Shown: in pieces, positions 51,541 through 59,489 of the stretch
Numbering within the stretch: the stretch's first letter is position 1
How the letters are laid out: every line of letters starts with the position of its first letter
DNA from: JAPXRI01 sp033813635
Lineage (GTDB): Bacteria > Bacillota > Clostridia > Oscillospirales > QAMX01
NCBI GenBank assembly: GCA_033813635.1
Contig: JAPXRI010000010.1
Location: 8,940-72,939 of the forward strand
Direction: 5' to 3'
DNA length: 64,000 nt
The notes under the pieces: generated by a model
Seen by the model: the letters and a program-made list of their open reading frames with translations, nothing else
Told to the model about the DNA's origin: nothing
Database searches by the model: none
Position numbers and translations under genes: made by a program

Positions 51541-52929
51541 ATGGAATGTGAAAATGACAGAGCCGCCCCGAATGAGCTTGAGCTTTTATGCGTCCGCCCC
51601 GGGGCCGCTTCCGATGATTACCCGCGGGACAAGCCGGATATTTCGGTTGAAGAGGCCCTGACGGACATCGAGACGACGAAGCCCGGCAGCGACGGCGGCT
51701 TTGATTTTGCGCCGGAGCCCGTTCCCTTTGCCCGATCTGCGGCGGCCTGCGCGGAACCCTATGTCGAGCGGCAGCCGAAGCTTTTCAAAAGGATGATCGT
51801 CACCGTAATATGTGCATTTATGATGATCTCCGCGCCGTCAAGCTTCGGGGATTTCGTTCAGACCGCCGCCGAGAACTCCGGTATTTCAAGCTTTATCGTC
51901 TCGCTCGAGACCGGTGCGCACGGCGACAGCCAATTCCTCCCCTCGGATTTCCTGGCGAGCCTGACCGCGAAACGCCTATTGTCCGCGATAATTCCGGATT
52001 TTGATTTGGGTAAAAGCAGCAACGGTACCGGCGACAGCACAACGCCTCCCGGCGGAGAAAACGACGACTACTCGCTCGACGTGCCGGTAAATCAGGGGTA
52101 TGTGAAAAGCTCCGTCCCAAGGATCGACACGGACGCTCTCGGCTCCGGCAGCGTAAAAACTCTGACAATCAACCCGACCTCTCCGGCAGGATACGATTTT
52201 TACAACGGAATATTCATCTTGAACGGCACTAGCAACAAGCTGGATATCGCCGCCCTTTTAAGCTCCGATATTGCCATCGGCAAAAAGACGGTCGAACCTT
52301 CGGTGCTGATAGTACATACCCATACCAGCGAGGCCTACACGCCGACGGCGCTTGACAGTTACGTGACCACGGCAAACGACAGGTGCGGCGATATAAACTA
52401 CAACGTTGTGCGGGTCGGCACGGAAATAGCCAATTTTCTCGAGTCAAAGGGGATCGGCGTGATTCACCTCAAGGATTTCTACGATACGTCGTACGACGGC
52501 GCGTATGACAGGTCCCTCGCGGCGGTACAGAAATGCCTAGACGAAAACCCGTCTATTAAGGTTGTTCTGGATATTCACCGCGACGCCCTGAACAGCGCCG
52601 ATTCTCCGAAATACAAGCTGGTAACCGAGATAAACGGCAAAACCTCCGCACAGCTGATGCTCCTCGTCGGCAGCAACAGGGACGGTGACAATCCCGGCTG
52701 GCAGGAAAATCTGAAGCTCGCCGTTCAGGTTCAGGACAGGATGGTCAGAAAGTACCCGCTGCTCGCCAGGCCGATTAAGCTCACAAACGGCAGCTACAAC
52801 CAATTCGTCGCGGACTGCGCGCTGCTGATCGAGGTGGGCACAAACGGCAATTCCCTCGACGAAGCCATCTACGCCGGAAAGCTGTTCGCCTCCTGCCTTT
52901 CCGAGGTACTGTTATCAATTTTTGCGTAA
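51541..52929 (+). CDS. spoIIP: stage II sporulation protein P
   Basis: 462 residues from ATG 51541, 7 bases after GGGAGG; an earlier ATG at 51511 lies before that site. A cytoplasmic part (~85 residues) precedes one membrane helix (MIVTVICAFMMISAPS). The extracytoplasmic SpoIIP domain has PSVLIVHTHTSEAYTP, VVLDIHRDAL and LIEVGTNGNSLDEA. It is the amidase/endopeptidase of the DMP engulfment complex with SpoIID and SpoIIM, neither of which is in this window. The order gpr-spoIIP is shared with Bacillus. Confidence 0.95.
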   Translation: MECENDRAAPNELELLCVRPGAASDDYPRDKPDISVEEALTDIETTKPGSDGGFDFAPEPVPFARSAAACAEPYVERQPKLFKRMIVTVICAFMMISAPSSFGDFVQTAAENSGISSFIVSLETGAHGDSQFLPSDFLASLTAKRLLSAIIPDFDLGKSSNGTGDSTTPPGGENDDYSLDVPVNQGYVKSSVPRIDTDALGSGSVKTLTINPTSPAGYDFYNGIFILNGTSNKLDIAALLSSDIAIGKKTVEPSVLIVHTHTSEAYTPTALDSYVTTANDRCGDINYNVVRVGTEIANFLESKGIGVIHLKDFYDTSYDGAYDRSLAAVQKCLDENPSIKVVLDIHRDALNSADSPKYKLVTEINGKTSAQLMLLVGSNRDGDNPGWQENLKLAVQVQDRMVRKYPLLARPIKLTNGSYNQFVADCALLIEVGTNGNSLDEAIYAGKLFASCLSEVLLSIFA

Positions 52930-52944
52930 TTTTGATGCATCCGC

Positions 52945-52973
52945 TTGTTACTTGGCAAATATTGTGATATACT
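52945..52973 (+). promoter_or_regulatory. promoter of the coiled-coil gene at 53006
   Basis: TTGTTA (52945-52950) and TATACT (52968-52973) with a 17-base spacer. Confidence 0.65.
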
Positions 52974-53005
52974 TTACACAAAGATAATTATAGGAGGCAA
53001 TGATT

Positions 53006-53602
53006 GTGTCTTCAAATGATAAGAAAGTTTTTTTCAGGAAAAACTTGCTTGGCGGTTTCAACAAGGCCGACGTTATCGATTACCTCGCGGCGCAGTCCAG
53101 GGAACAGCTTTCCGAAAAAGAGGGTTTAAAACGCGAGATCAACGAGAAAGAGAAGAAAATCAGAGAACTGTCCGAGAGGCTCGCCAATTATGAAAACGAA
53201 TTCGTCAGATTGAATAAACAGATCGCGGATAAAGAGAGCGTCTGCGCCGCCGCCGCGGAGGAAACCGAGGCGCTGAAGAAAAAGCTCGCCGATAAGACCG
53301 CTGAAGCCGAGATGCTCGCCGAAAATCTCTCGCTGGCCAATCAGATGCGCGGCGCGGTTGAGCAAAAGCTTGAGAAAATATATACCGAGCTGCGCGCCGT
53401 CGCGGGAAGCAACCTCTCCGAAAACGAGGATATCCAGATAAAGGACGAACAGATCGCCCGCCTCAAGACACAAATCTCAGCCCTCGCCGACGAAAACACA
53501 AAGCTCACCGAAAAGATCAACAAGCTCACCGAGTACAACAATAAGATCGCCGAGCTGCTCGGGCAGATGTCCGCTCCCGACGCCTCTTCGGAACATAACT
53601 AA
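53006..53602 (+). CDS. DivIVA/GpsB-like coiled-coil protein
   Basis: 198 residues from GTG 53006, 8 bases after AGGAGG (ATG 53000 is too close). The first 30 residues (FFRKNLLGGFNKADVIDYLA) resemble the DivIVA N-terminal hook, and the rest is continuous coiled coil rich in Glu, Lys, Ala and Leu with Gln/Asn breaks. It has no membrane segment or signal peptide. It probably assembles at curved membrane or division sites. The gene lies between spoIIP and an unrelated enzyme gene but has its own promoter. Confidence 0.75.
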   Translation: MSSNDKKVFFRKNLLGGFNKADVIDYLAAQSREQLSEKEGLKREINEKEKKIRELSERLANYENEFVRLNKQIADKESVCAAAAEETEALKKKLADKTAEAEMLAENLSLANQMRGAVEQKLEKIYTELRAVAGSNLSENEDIQIKDEQIARLKTQISALADENTKLTEKINKLTEYNNKIAELLGQMSAPDASSEHN

Positions 53603-53628
53603 AAAAGCGTGCAACACGAGAAAACAGT

Positions 53629-54168
53629 ATGTCAGATAATAAACCGATTGAAATCGAGCTTTCGCGCCTTGACGAGTATGCGTGTTCGCTTTCCGCCGGC
53701 GACGCGGTCCTGCTTACAGGCAGGGTTTACACCGCGAGAGACGCCGCGCACAAGAAAATCTCTGAGCTTTTGGATAAAAACCTCCCCCTCCCGTTTCCTC
53801 TGAAGGGCGCGGTTATTTATTACGCCGGCCCCACTCCCGCAAAACCCGGCAGGATTATCGGCTCCTGCGGGCCGACCACCTCCTCCCGCATGGACAGCTT
53901 TACGCCCAGGCTTTTATCCCTTGGCCTTAAGGGGATGATCGGAAAGGGCGACCGCAGCAAGGAAGTGGCGGATGCTATAAGTAGGTATTCCGCCATATAT
54001 TTCTGCGCCGTGGGCGGCGCCGGCGCGCTGATATCAAAATCAGTGTTGTCGCTGAAGGAAATCGCCTTTCCCGAGCTTGGCTGCGAATCCGTCAAGGAAC
54101 TGACTGTTGAGCGTCTCCCCGCCTTCGTCGGGATCGACGCCGGAGGAAACACCGTTTTTTCAAGGTAA
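53629..54168 (+). CDS. fumarase/tartrate dehydratase beta subunit, orphan
   Basis: 179 residues of the class I hydrolyase beta family: RDAAHKKISELL, IYYAGPTPAKPG, the motif CGPTTSSRMD, and GMIGKGDRS. The family works with an iron-sulfur alpha subunit to (de)hydrate fumarate or tartrate, or is fused to it. No alpha-subunit gene is beside it here: the upstream gene is a coiled-coil protein, the downstream one a lipoprotein. The partner must be elsewhere, or this gene has lost it. Confidence 0.9.
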   Translation: MSDNKPIEIELSRLDEYACSLSAGDAVLLTGRVYTARDAAHKKISELLDKNLPLPFPLKGAVIYYAGPTPAKPGRIIGSCGPTTSSRMDSFTPRLLSLGLKGMIGKGDRSKEVADAISRYSAIYFCAVGGAGALISKSVLSLKEIAFPELGCESVKELTVERLPAFVGIDAGGNTVFSR

Positions 54169-54204
54169 ACGCGCTTCTTCAACATATAAAAGCGAGGTGT
54201 TCCG

Positions 54205-55188
54205 ATGAAAAACAAGCTAATCGCATCTCTCACGATTATTATGCTGCTTTTTTCGTTCGCGCTCTGCGGGTGCTCCAAGAACGCTGCGAAAACCGAAGGC
54301 GCCTCCGCCGGGGACAAAAACAGCGCATCAGAAACCCCCTCTTCCGAAGATTCCGGCTACAGCGGCGGAGATTCCGGCCTCAAGGTCATTTCTTCCGATC
54401 CCAACAGAAAACTGATTTACGACGTGACCTACGACATCGAAACCACCGGCTTCGACGCTTCCGTGTCCGCGCTGACGGAGCTGACTACCGCGCTTAACGG
54501 CTATGTTGAGTCCTCCGACATCAATTCCCGCCAGACATCCTCCGGCTACGCGCAGCGAAGGGTGGCGAATTTTGTTCTGCGCATCCCTGCCGGTAAGCTA
54601 AACGACTTTTTCGACGGCATCGGCTCAGTCGGCAGCATCCTGGGCGAAAAGCTCACAAGCAGCGACGTAACGCTGGAATATGTTGACACGGCCGCGCGCA
54701 TAGACTCGCTGAAAGCGCAGGAAAAAAGCGTTCTCGCGCTGCTTGAAAAGGCCGACGGCCTGCAATACGTTCTGGAGATTCAGCAGGAGCTTGCGGACAT
54801 CCGTTATCAGATCGAGACCTACACTTCCCAGCTAAACAAGCTTGACTCGCTTATATCCTACAGCAGGGTCACCGTAAAGCTGACCGAGGTCTTCTCGGAG
54901 ACGCAGGTCAGGGAGACCCCCGTCACCTTCGGCGAAAGACTCTCAGACACGTTCAACAAAAGCGTCAGCCGCGTCTGGAACGGACTGCAGGACTTCGCTA
55001 TCTGGCTGCTCGGAAACATCGTCGAAATACTGCTTTATCTTATCATTTTAGCGGGAATCGTATTTCTTATTGTGTTTTTCGCAAAAAAATCCGCAAAAAA
55101 ACGCGCGCAGAAGCTCGCCGGTGTCTTTTCCCAGCAGAATACCAGGCAGCCCACCTCCGACGGCGGCAGCAATACGACAAACGGATAA
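54205..55188 (+). CDS. DUF4349-containing membrane lipoprotein
   Basis: 327 residues. The signal peptide ends in a lipobox LCGC (Cys23), followed by a Ser/Gly-rich linker. DUF4349 comes next (DVTYDIETTGFDASVSALTE, then VANFVLRIPAGKLNDFFDGI, LEYVDTAARIDSLKAQE), with a coiled segment and a C-terminal membrane helix (VEILLYLIILAGIVFLIVFF) with a basic tail. AGCGAGGTG precedes the ATG. Family function is unknown; it is a lipoprotein anchored at both ends. Confidence 0.88.
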   Translation: MKNKLIASLTIIMLLFSFALCGCSKNAAKTEGASAGDKNSASETPSSEDSGYSGGDSGLKVISSDPNRKLIYDVTYDIETTGFDASVSALTELTTALNGYVESSDINSRQTSSGYAQRRVANFVLRIPAGKLNDFFDGIGSVGSILGEKLTSSDVTLEYVDTAARIDSLKAQEKSVLALLEKADGLQYVLEIQQELADIRYQIETYTSQLNKLDSLISYSRVTVKLTEVFSETQVRETPVTFGERLSDTFNKSVSRVWNGLQDFAIWLLGNIVEILLYLIILAGIVFLIVFFAKKSAKKRAQKLAGVFSQQNTRQPTSDGGSNTTNG

Positions 55189-55195
55189 AGCTTAA

Positions 55196-55270
55196 AGGCT
55201 TTGGGGATATCAAATGCCCAAAGCCTGTTTAAATACTGCGGTTCCGGCGGACAGGATCTGCCGGAACTCT
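55196..55270 (+). terminator. two hairpins after the DUF4349 gene
   Basis: AGGCTTTGGG (55196-55205) pairs with CCCAAAGCCT (55217-55226), followed by GTTT. Then GTTCCGGC (55241-55248) pairs with GCCGGAAC (55260-55267), followed by TCTTTATA. Either could end the plus transcript; the second reaches towards the convergent gene. Confidence 0.6.
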
Positions 55271-55294
55271 TTATATATATTTATTCCGACCCGC

Positions 55295-55507
55295 TTAAAA
55301 TGTTGGACAGCGCTTTTTATCCTTAGGCTTCCTTACCGTTCTTCTGACATAATCCTCCGCGGCCATACGGGCCTCGGCCATGATTTCGCTCTCGGTTTTT
55401 CCCGATTTTCTGAAGATATCTCCCTTTACGATAAAAATAGCCTGCTCAAAGTTCTTTTTATCCGGGTTTTTAACGACGACAACATGCTTTAACGTCCCTT
55501 TTACCAT
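55295..55507 (-). CDS. small conserved clostridial protein, function unknown
   Basis: 70 residues beginning MVKGTLKHVVVVKNPDKKNF and ending in a basic, Cys-containing tail (KPKDKKRCPTF). The pattern of a short beta strand, an alpha region (EQAIFIVKGDIF) and a helix (AEARMAAEDYVRR) matches a short family seen in many Clostridia. AAGGAG lies 6 bases before the ATG. It is convergent with the lipoprotein gene and upstream of spoIIE on the same strand, 130 bases apart. No activity can be assigned. Confidence 0.75.
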   Translation of the reverse strand: MVKGTLKHVVVVKNPDKKNFEQAIFIVKGDIFRKSGKTESEIMAEARMAAEDYVRRTVRKPKDKKRCPTF

Positions 55508-55637
55508 TTATGCTCCTTACCTTTCCGCTTAAGCCGACGGCCAAGAATCGCGCATATCAGACTCTTCGGAGCTATATGCTTAAGACCCGCCGAATATTCA
55601 AATGTTTATATTGGTATTTTTGCCTGTTTTTATTTGA

Positions 55638-57977
55638 TTATACTTCCTCCAATACTTTTTCATATAAAATCGCGATCGCCGTCCTGTCGTCCGAAACGCT
55701 GGCGTTTTTCACCGTTTTCAGCAGGATATCGCAGAGCTCTCTCGGATCGTCGCTGTTCACCTTAGCCAGCATGTTCTTTACCCTGTCGTCTCCGCCCATG
55801 TCGATGCCGTCGCTTACCATTACCACCATGTCGCCTTCATACAGCCTGACCGTTTTGACGAAGGCTTCCCCCTGCCCGGCATAGCCGGCGCCGTTGTTCG
55901 CCTCGATGGGCAGTACGGAGAAGTCTCCAGCGGCGCATTTTCGCCTGATATATGTGGGCGCGGCCCCGCATTTGATCAGCAGAGCCTCGCTTTTCATCGG
56001 ATTGATCACGGTGATGTCAATCGTCGCGAACTTGCTCCCGTCCGATTTTATCTCAAGCGCGGATTTGACTATATTCGCGGCATATCTCGGGTCGATTCCC
56101 GCCTTCAGAAAGCTTTCCAGCAGCTGCAGGGCGTTTTTCGCGTCTTTATGCGCCTGTTTTCCGCTCCCCATTCCGTCGCACAATATCACATAGGTGCAGC
56201 CGTCTTTGCCGATAAAATACGTTCCACAGTCGCCGCTGATGTTTTCGTTTTTCTTTTTCTCGGCGCACGCGCCGATCGCGCAGGTATATTTCGGATCCTG
56301 CGTAAACGAAAAACAGCTTATCCCGTTTCCGCTGATCTGTTCCGGCTTTGACAGCCTGCAGCCCACAAGCTCTGAAAGCTCGTCCGTCATCCCCTCTATG
56401 TTGCAGCCGAATTCCGATAAATCCTCGCCGCATACCTCAAGGTGGAGCATATCGTTTTTATCCCTGTAGACAATCGCCTCGCAGAAGATGTTCTTCTCGG
56501 CCAGCGCCCTTTTAACCTTCACCTCGGTCTCCTTTTCAAACAGCATGTTCTCGTTGAGCTCTTCCGCCGAAATGTCGAGAATCTCCGACAGCTGCTCATA
56601 CTGTTTTGACAGCAGTTTCTTATTCTCGTTTTCCTCGGCGATACGCCTTTTGGCGTCGCGGTATTTTCTGATGCTGTTCGTAACATACGCGCAGAAAAGC
56701 TGTATATTTTTACATTTTATTACGAACTCCGTTCCGAAATCACCGGGATCCGCCCTGCCCCTCGCGAGCGCCGGGAGCTGGGCTCTGCTCAGCGCCGCCT
56801 CCGTCAGGTCAAGGTTGTCCTTCCAGCATTTCAAACGGCAGTCGCAGTCGCTGCAGAGATACCGGCATACATCGTAATACGGGTTGAACTTGTCCTCTTT
56901 TTTCTGCACAACCGTCTCGGAGACATTCCTGGCAAGCTCCGAGTAGGCGGTCGCCATACCGGTCAGCTTGGCCGACAGCTGCTTTTTTATCCGATCGCCG
57001 TAGCGGTCCCCCGCAGCCTCGTCTATCTCACAGAACTTCACGCCAAACTTCTTCGGCGCGGCCACAAATACCGCTCCGGCCGCGGCGGCTTCGAGAATAT
57101 TCCCGACGGGCAGCTCTCCTCCGGAGATGAACAGTATGACGACGAGTACGGCGGCGGTGAACACAACCGCCCCGACAGCCTTGTTCTTGTTTTTGAAAAA
57201 CCCGCAGATCAGCCCCGCCGATGCGTACGCCGCCGTGTAAACCGGCGCCTCTACTCCCGATATGTCCATTGTCAGCCCGATGATTATACCCGTCAACACC
57301 CCGCCGTATACGCCCGAATGGTTCGACGCGATCATAATAAGCAGCATGCCGGCCGCCCTTCCGATTGAAATCGCCATATTCCCCGGCGTGATTTCCGGCA
57401 GTGACGCAAAAATAATCGAGAGCAGCGTGAATATGCAGACCATTCTTTTTTCCCCGTACTCCGCGAGGTTGTTGATCTTTCGGTCCACGATGATCGCCCG
57501 GAACATCGCGCAGGCAAACGCGCCCAGCGTCAGTTCTGCGATAAATGAGATAGCCTTCAATGCCCCCGAAGCGTCGGAAATTAAAAATATCAGCCCTGAA
57601 ATGCCGAGAGAAAAGATGTACGACGTCACCGCGTACGGCAATTTGTCTATATAAACATACCTTTTCACAAGTTCGCTCACAATAAAAAGCATCGTCGCCG
57701 CCGCTATGTATTTTACGGAATCTATTTTCTGCGTGAACACCAGATAACCCAGCATCGCCCCGATAAACGCCGGGAGCATTTTTCTTCTTCCGGAAAATGC
57801 GGAGGTTATCGAAATGCTGAACGGCGCGAATTCTCCGAAGATTACGGTCCTGGACAGCAAAAACGACGCCGCGCATACGGCCAAAGACGCGACGAGGTTC
57901 TTTTCGTCGTCGGCGATACGGTTCAATAGGCCTGTCCTTATTGACGACTTAACTTTTAATTGTGAATGAGTTCTCAT
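55638..57977 (-). CDS. spoIIE: stage II sporulation protein E
   Basis: 779 residues from ATG 57977 (AAAGGGGA ~9 bases upstream; a TTG six codons earlier overlaps that site). Ten or so N-terminal membrane helices (to ~residue 300) are followed by a linker with a Cys cluster (CRYLCSDCDCRLKC) and a C-terminal PP2C phosphatase: CDGMGSGKQAHKDA, GDMVVMVSDGIDMGG and the final SDDRTAIAI. It dephosphorylates SpoIIAA-P to release sigma-F in the forespore and helps polar septation. A candidate Spo0A-controlled promoter lies just upstream. Confidence 0.96.
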   Translation of the reverse strand: MRTHSQLKVKSSIRTGLLNRIADDEKNLVASLAVCAASFLLSRTVIFGEFAPFSISITSAFSGRRKMLPAFIGAMLGYLVFTQKIDSVKYIAAATMLFIVSELVKRYVYIDKLPYAVTSYIFSLGISGLIFLISDASGALKAISFIAELTLGAFACAMFRAIIVDRKINNLAEYGEKRMVCIFTLLSIIFASLPEITPGNMAISIGRAAGMLLIMIASNHSGVYGGVLTGIIIGLTMDISGVEAPVYTAAYASAGLICGFFKNKNKAVGAVVFTAAVLVVILFISGGELPVGNILEAAAAGAVFVAAPKKFGVKFCEIDEAAGDRYGDRIKKQLSAKLTGMATAYSELARNVSETVVQKKEDKFNPYYDVCRYLCSDCDCRLKCWKDNLDLTEAALSRAQLPALARGRADPGDFGTEFVIKCKNIQLFCAYVTNSIRKYRDAKRRIAEENENKKLLSKQYEQLSEILDISAEELNENMLFEKETEVKVKRALAEKNIFCEAIVYRDKNDMLHLEVCGEDLSEFGCNIEGMTDELSELVGCRLSKPEQISGNGISCFSFTQDPKYTCAIGACAEKKKNENISGDCGTYFIGKDGCTYVILCDGMGSGKQAHKDAKNALQLLESFLKAGIDPRYAANIVKSALEIKSDGSKFATIDITVINPMKSEALLIKCGAAPTYIRRKCAAGDFSVLPIEANNGAGYAGQGEAFVKTVRLYEGDMVVMVSDGIDMGGDDRVKNMLAKVNSDDPRELCDILLKTVKNASVSDDRTAIAILYEKVLEEV

Positions 57978-58009
57978 TCCGCGGTCCCCTTTCAAGTCGG
58001 AATACTAAA

Positions 58010-58044
58010 AGTATAGCGTCCGCTGAAGGGGTCTTTTTGTCGCA
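58010..58044 (-). promoter_or_regulatory. candidate Spo0A-dependent spoIIE promoter
   Basis: On the minus strand TATACT (58010-58015) could be the -10 element. About 20 bases upstream, the 58036-58044 segment reads TTTGTCGCA on plus, one mismatch from the 0A box TTTGTCGAA, and covers the -35 position. Spo0A-activated sigma-A promoters have this layout. Confidence 0.5.
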
Positions 58045-58094
58045 TTGTATTTGCAAAATATTTTTTCAGACGCCAAGATACGTTTGCATGCAAC

Positions 58095-58131
58095 AAAAAA
58101 CACCGCTTGTTTTCCGTGCAAACAGCGGTGT
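58095..58131 (-). terminator. terminator after rlmH
   Basis: On the minus strand a hairpin of ACACCGCTGTTT with AAACAAGCGGTGT (one bulge) is followed by TTTTTTG, 18 bases after the rlmH stop. Confidence 0.85.
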
Positions 58132-58148
58132 GTTCGGTCTTTATGCGT

Positions 58149-58625
58149 TTATTTATGGTATTTGGCGTTGGCTGAAATCGACAAAGCTCTGTAAAACTGC
58201 TCCAGCGCCATCACCCTTGCCAGGTTGTGGGGAAATGTCATATCGGACATGGATAAAAGCAGGTCTGACCTCTCCTTGATTTGATTGTCAAGTCCGTTTG
58301 AGCCGCCGATAACGACGCACAGCTTCGCCGCGCCTCCCGAGGCCAGTTTTTCAAGCGTTTCCGACAGCGCTTCGCTCGAAAGCTTTCTGCCCTCAACGCA
58401 CAGGGAAATTACATACGAGCCCTTCGGTATCTTCGCGCTAATCTCCTGTGCCTCGCGGGCCAGCGCGCTTTTGACTTCCGCCGCGGAATCCGCGGGGTAC
58501 TCCTTTAATTCGGTCACAGAGGCCTCGGTGTATGAGCCGAGCCGTTTCAAGTACTCGTCGCAGGCTTCGCGGTAGTATTTTTCCTTAAGCTTGCCGACGC
58601 AGATAAAGCCTATCGCCGAGATCAC
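58149..58625 (-). CDS. rlmH: 23S rRNA (pseudouridine-1915-N3) methyltransferase
   Basis: 158 residues from GTG 58625, with GGGAGA upstream. It overlaps the DUF975 stop by 4 bases (GTGA). SPOUT motifs are VISLCVEGRKLSSEALSETL, VIGGSNGLDNQIK and the C-terminal MTFPHNLARVMALEQFYRAL followed by KYHK. It methylates a pseudouridine in helix 69, the region RluD modifies. An apparent extension upstream is a frame inside the neighbouring gene. Confidence 0.95.
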   Translation of the reverse strand: MISAIGFICVGKLKEKYYREACDEYLKRLGSYTEASVTELKEYPADSAAEVKSALAREAQEISAKIPKGSYVISLCVEGRKLSSEALSETLEKLASGGAAKLCVVIGGSNGLDNQIKERSDLLLSMSDMTFPHNLARVMALEQFYRALSISANAKYHK

Positions 58626-59470
58626 TCTGCGCTCTCCCCCAAACCGTCGCGCATCTTCCGGTCGGCTCTGACATATTCCGTGAAAATAGCCACAGTCATT
58701 TCGAAATACGGGTAAAAATACAATCCGGCGATAAACATCGTCATTGTAGTCAGAAGATACCAGCCCGCAAAGCTGATAAACAGCACAATATATTCCACCG
58801 TATGTCCGCGCATGATTTTCCATGACATCCCGGCGGCCTTAAAGGAGTTCAGTTTCAGATCGTCGGCCATGAGGTACGGGATCAGGATGAATCTGACCGA
58901 TAATATCAGGAAAAGAATCGATATTCCGGCGGAAACCAGTATCCCACGGTAGTCTAAAAGCGACAGATTAAAGGCGATGTGCTCCGCGCCGGAGACAAGC
59001 TGCTCACTTGCGTCGCTAATAACTTCCTGGATTTGGTTAACAATATAGAATGAGGTCACCGACTGCATTAAAAACGAGAATATGGAATATATCAGCATCC
59101 AGCCGAAATAGGAGAGCGACGCTTTAATCCTGTCACTGTCCGCGTACCAGAGGAAAATATCCGTCACTTTCGCTTTTTTTAGCCTCGCGGCTGCCAAAAG
59201 GTACTCCTTAGATCCGAGTATCAGCGGCATGGAAAACACGCTTCCGATAATGCCGAAAACCGCTTCCATATACGGGATCTCATATTTCCATACAGTGAAA
59301 ACCGCATTAGGAAACAAGCGGTCGGCGAGCTCGGCCGTCACCGCGGAGAGGATTATCTCGGTCACCAAAACAAGCGCGAGAACGAATATGACTCTAAAGA
59401 AGATCGGCCTCAACGTTGTTTTCGCGAGAAGTTTTGTTTTTAATCTGATTTCCGATTTACTCATAGCCAT
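58622..59470 (-). CDS. DUF975-family membrane protein
   Basis: 282 residues with about five membrane helices; the family stretch SWKIMRGHTVEYIVLFISF is near the C-terminus. DUF975 proteins are common in Firmicutes and uncharacterised. It overlaps rlmH by 4 bases and follows the first VanW gene by 19 bases, so it belongs to the minus-strand operon 58149-62889. Confidence 0.85.
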   Translation of the reverse strand: MAMSKSEIRLKTKLLAKTTLRPIFFRVIFVLALVLVTEIILSAVTAELADRLFPNAVFTVWKYEIPYMEAVFGIIGSVFSMPLILGSKEYLLAAARLKKAKVTDIFLWYADSDRIKASLSYFGWMLIYSIFSFLMQSVTSFYIVNQIQEVISDASEQLVSGAEHIAFNLSLLDYRGILVSAGISILFLILSVRFILIPYLMADDLKLNSFKAAGMSWKIMRGHTVEYIVLFISFAGWYLLTTMTMFIAGLYFYPYFEMTVAIFTEYVRADRKMRDGLGESAE

Positions 59471-59489
59471 ACCTATATCCGCCCCGCAA

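Noticed and set aside
57028..57876. 282-codon minus-strand frame inside spoIIE
   Set aside because: A second frame of the same strand over the membrane part of spoIIE, without recognisable domains.
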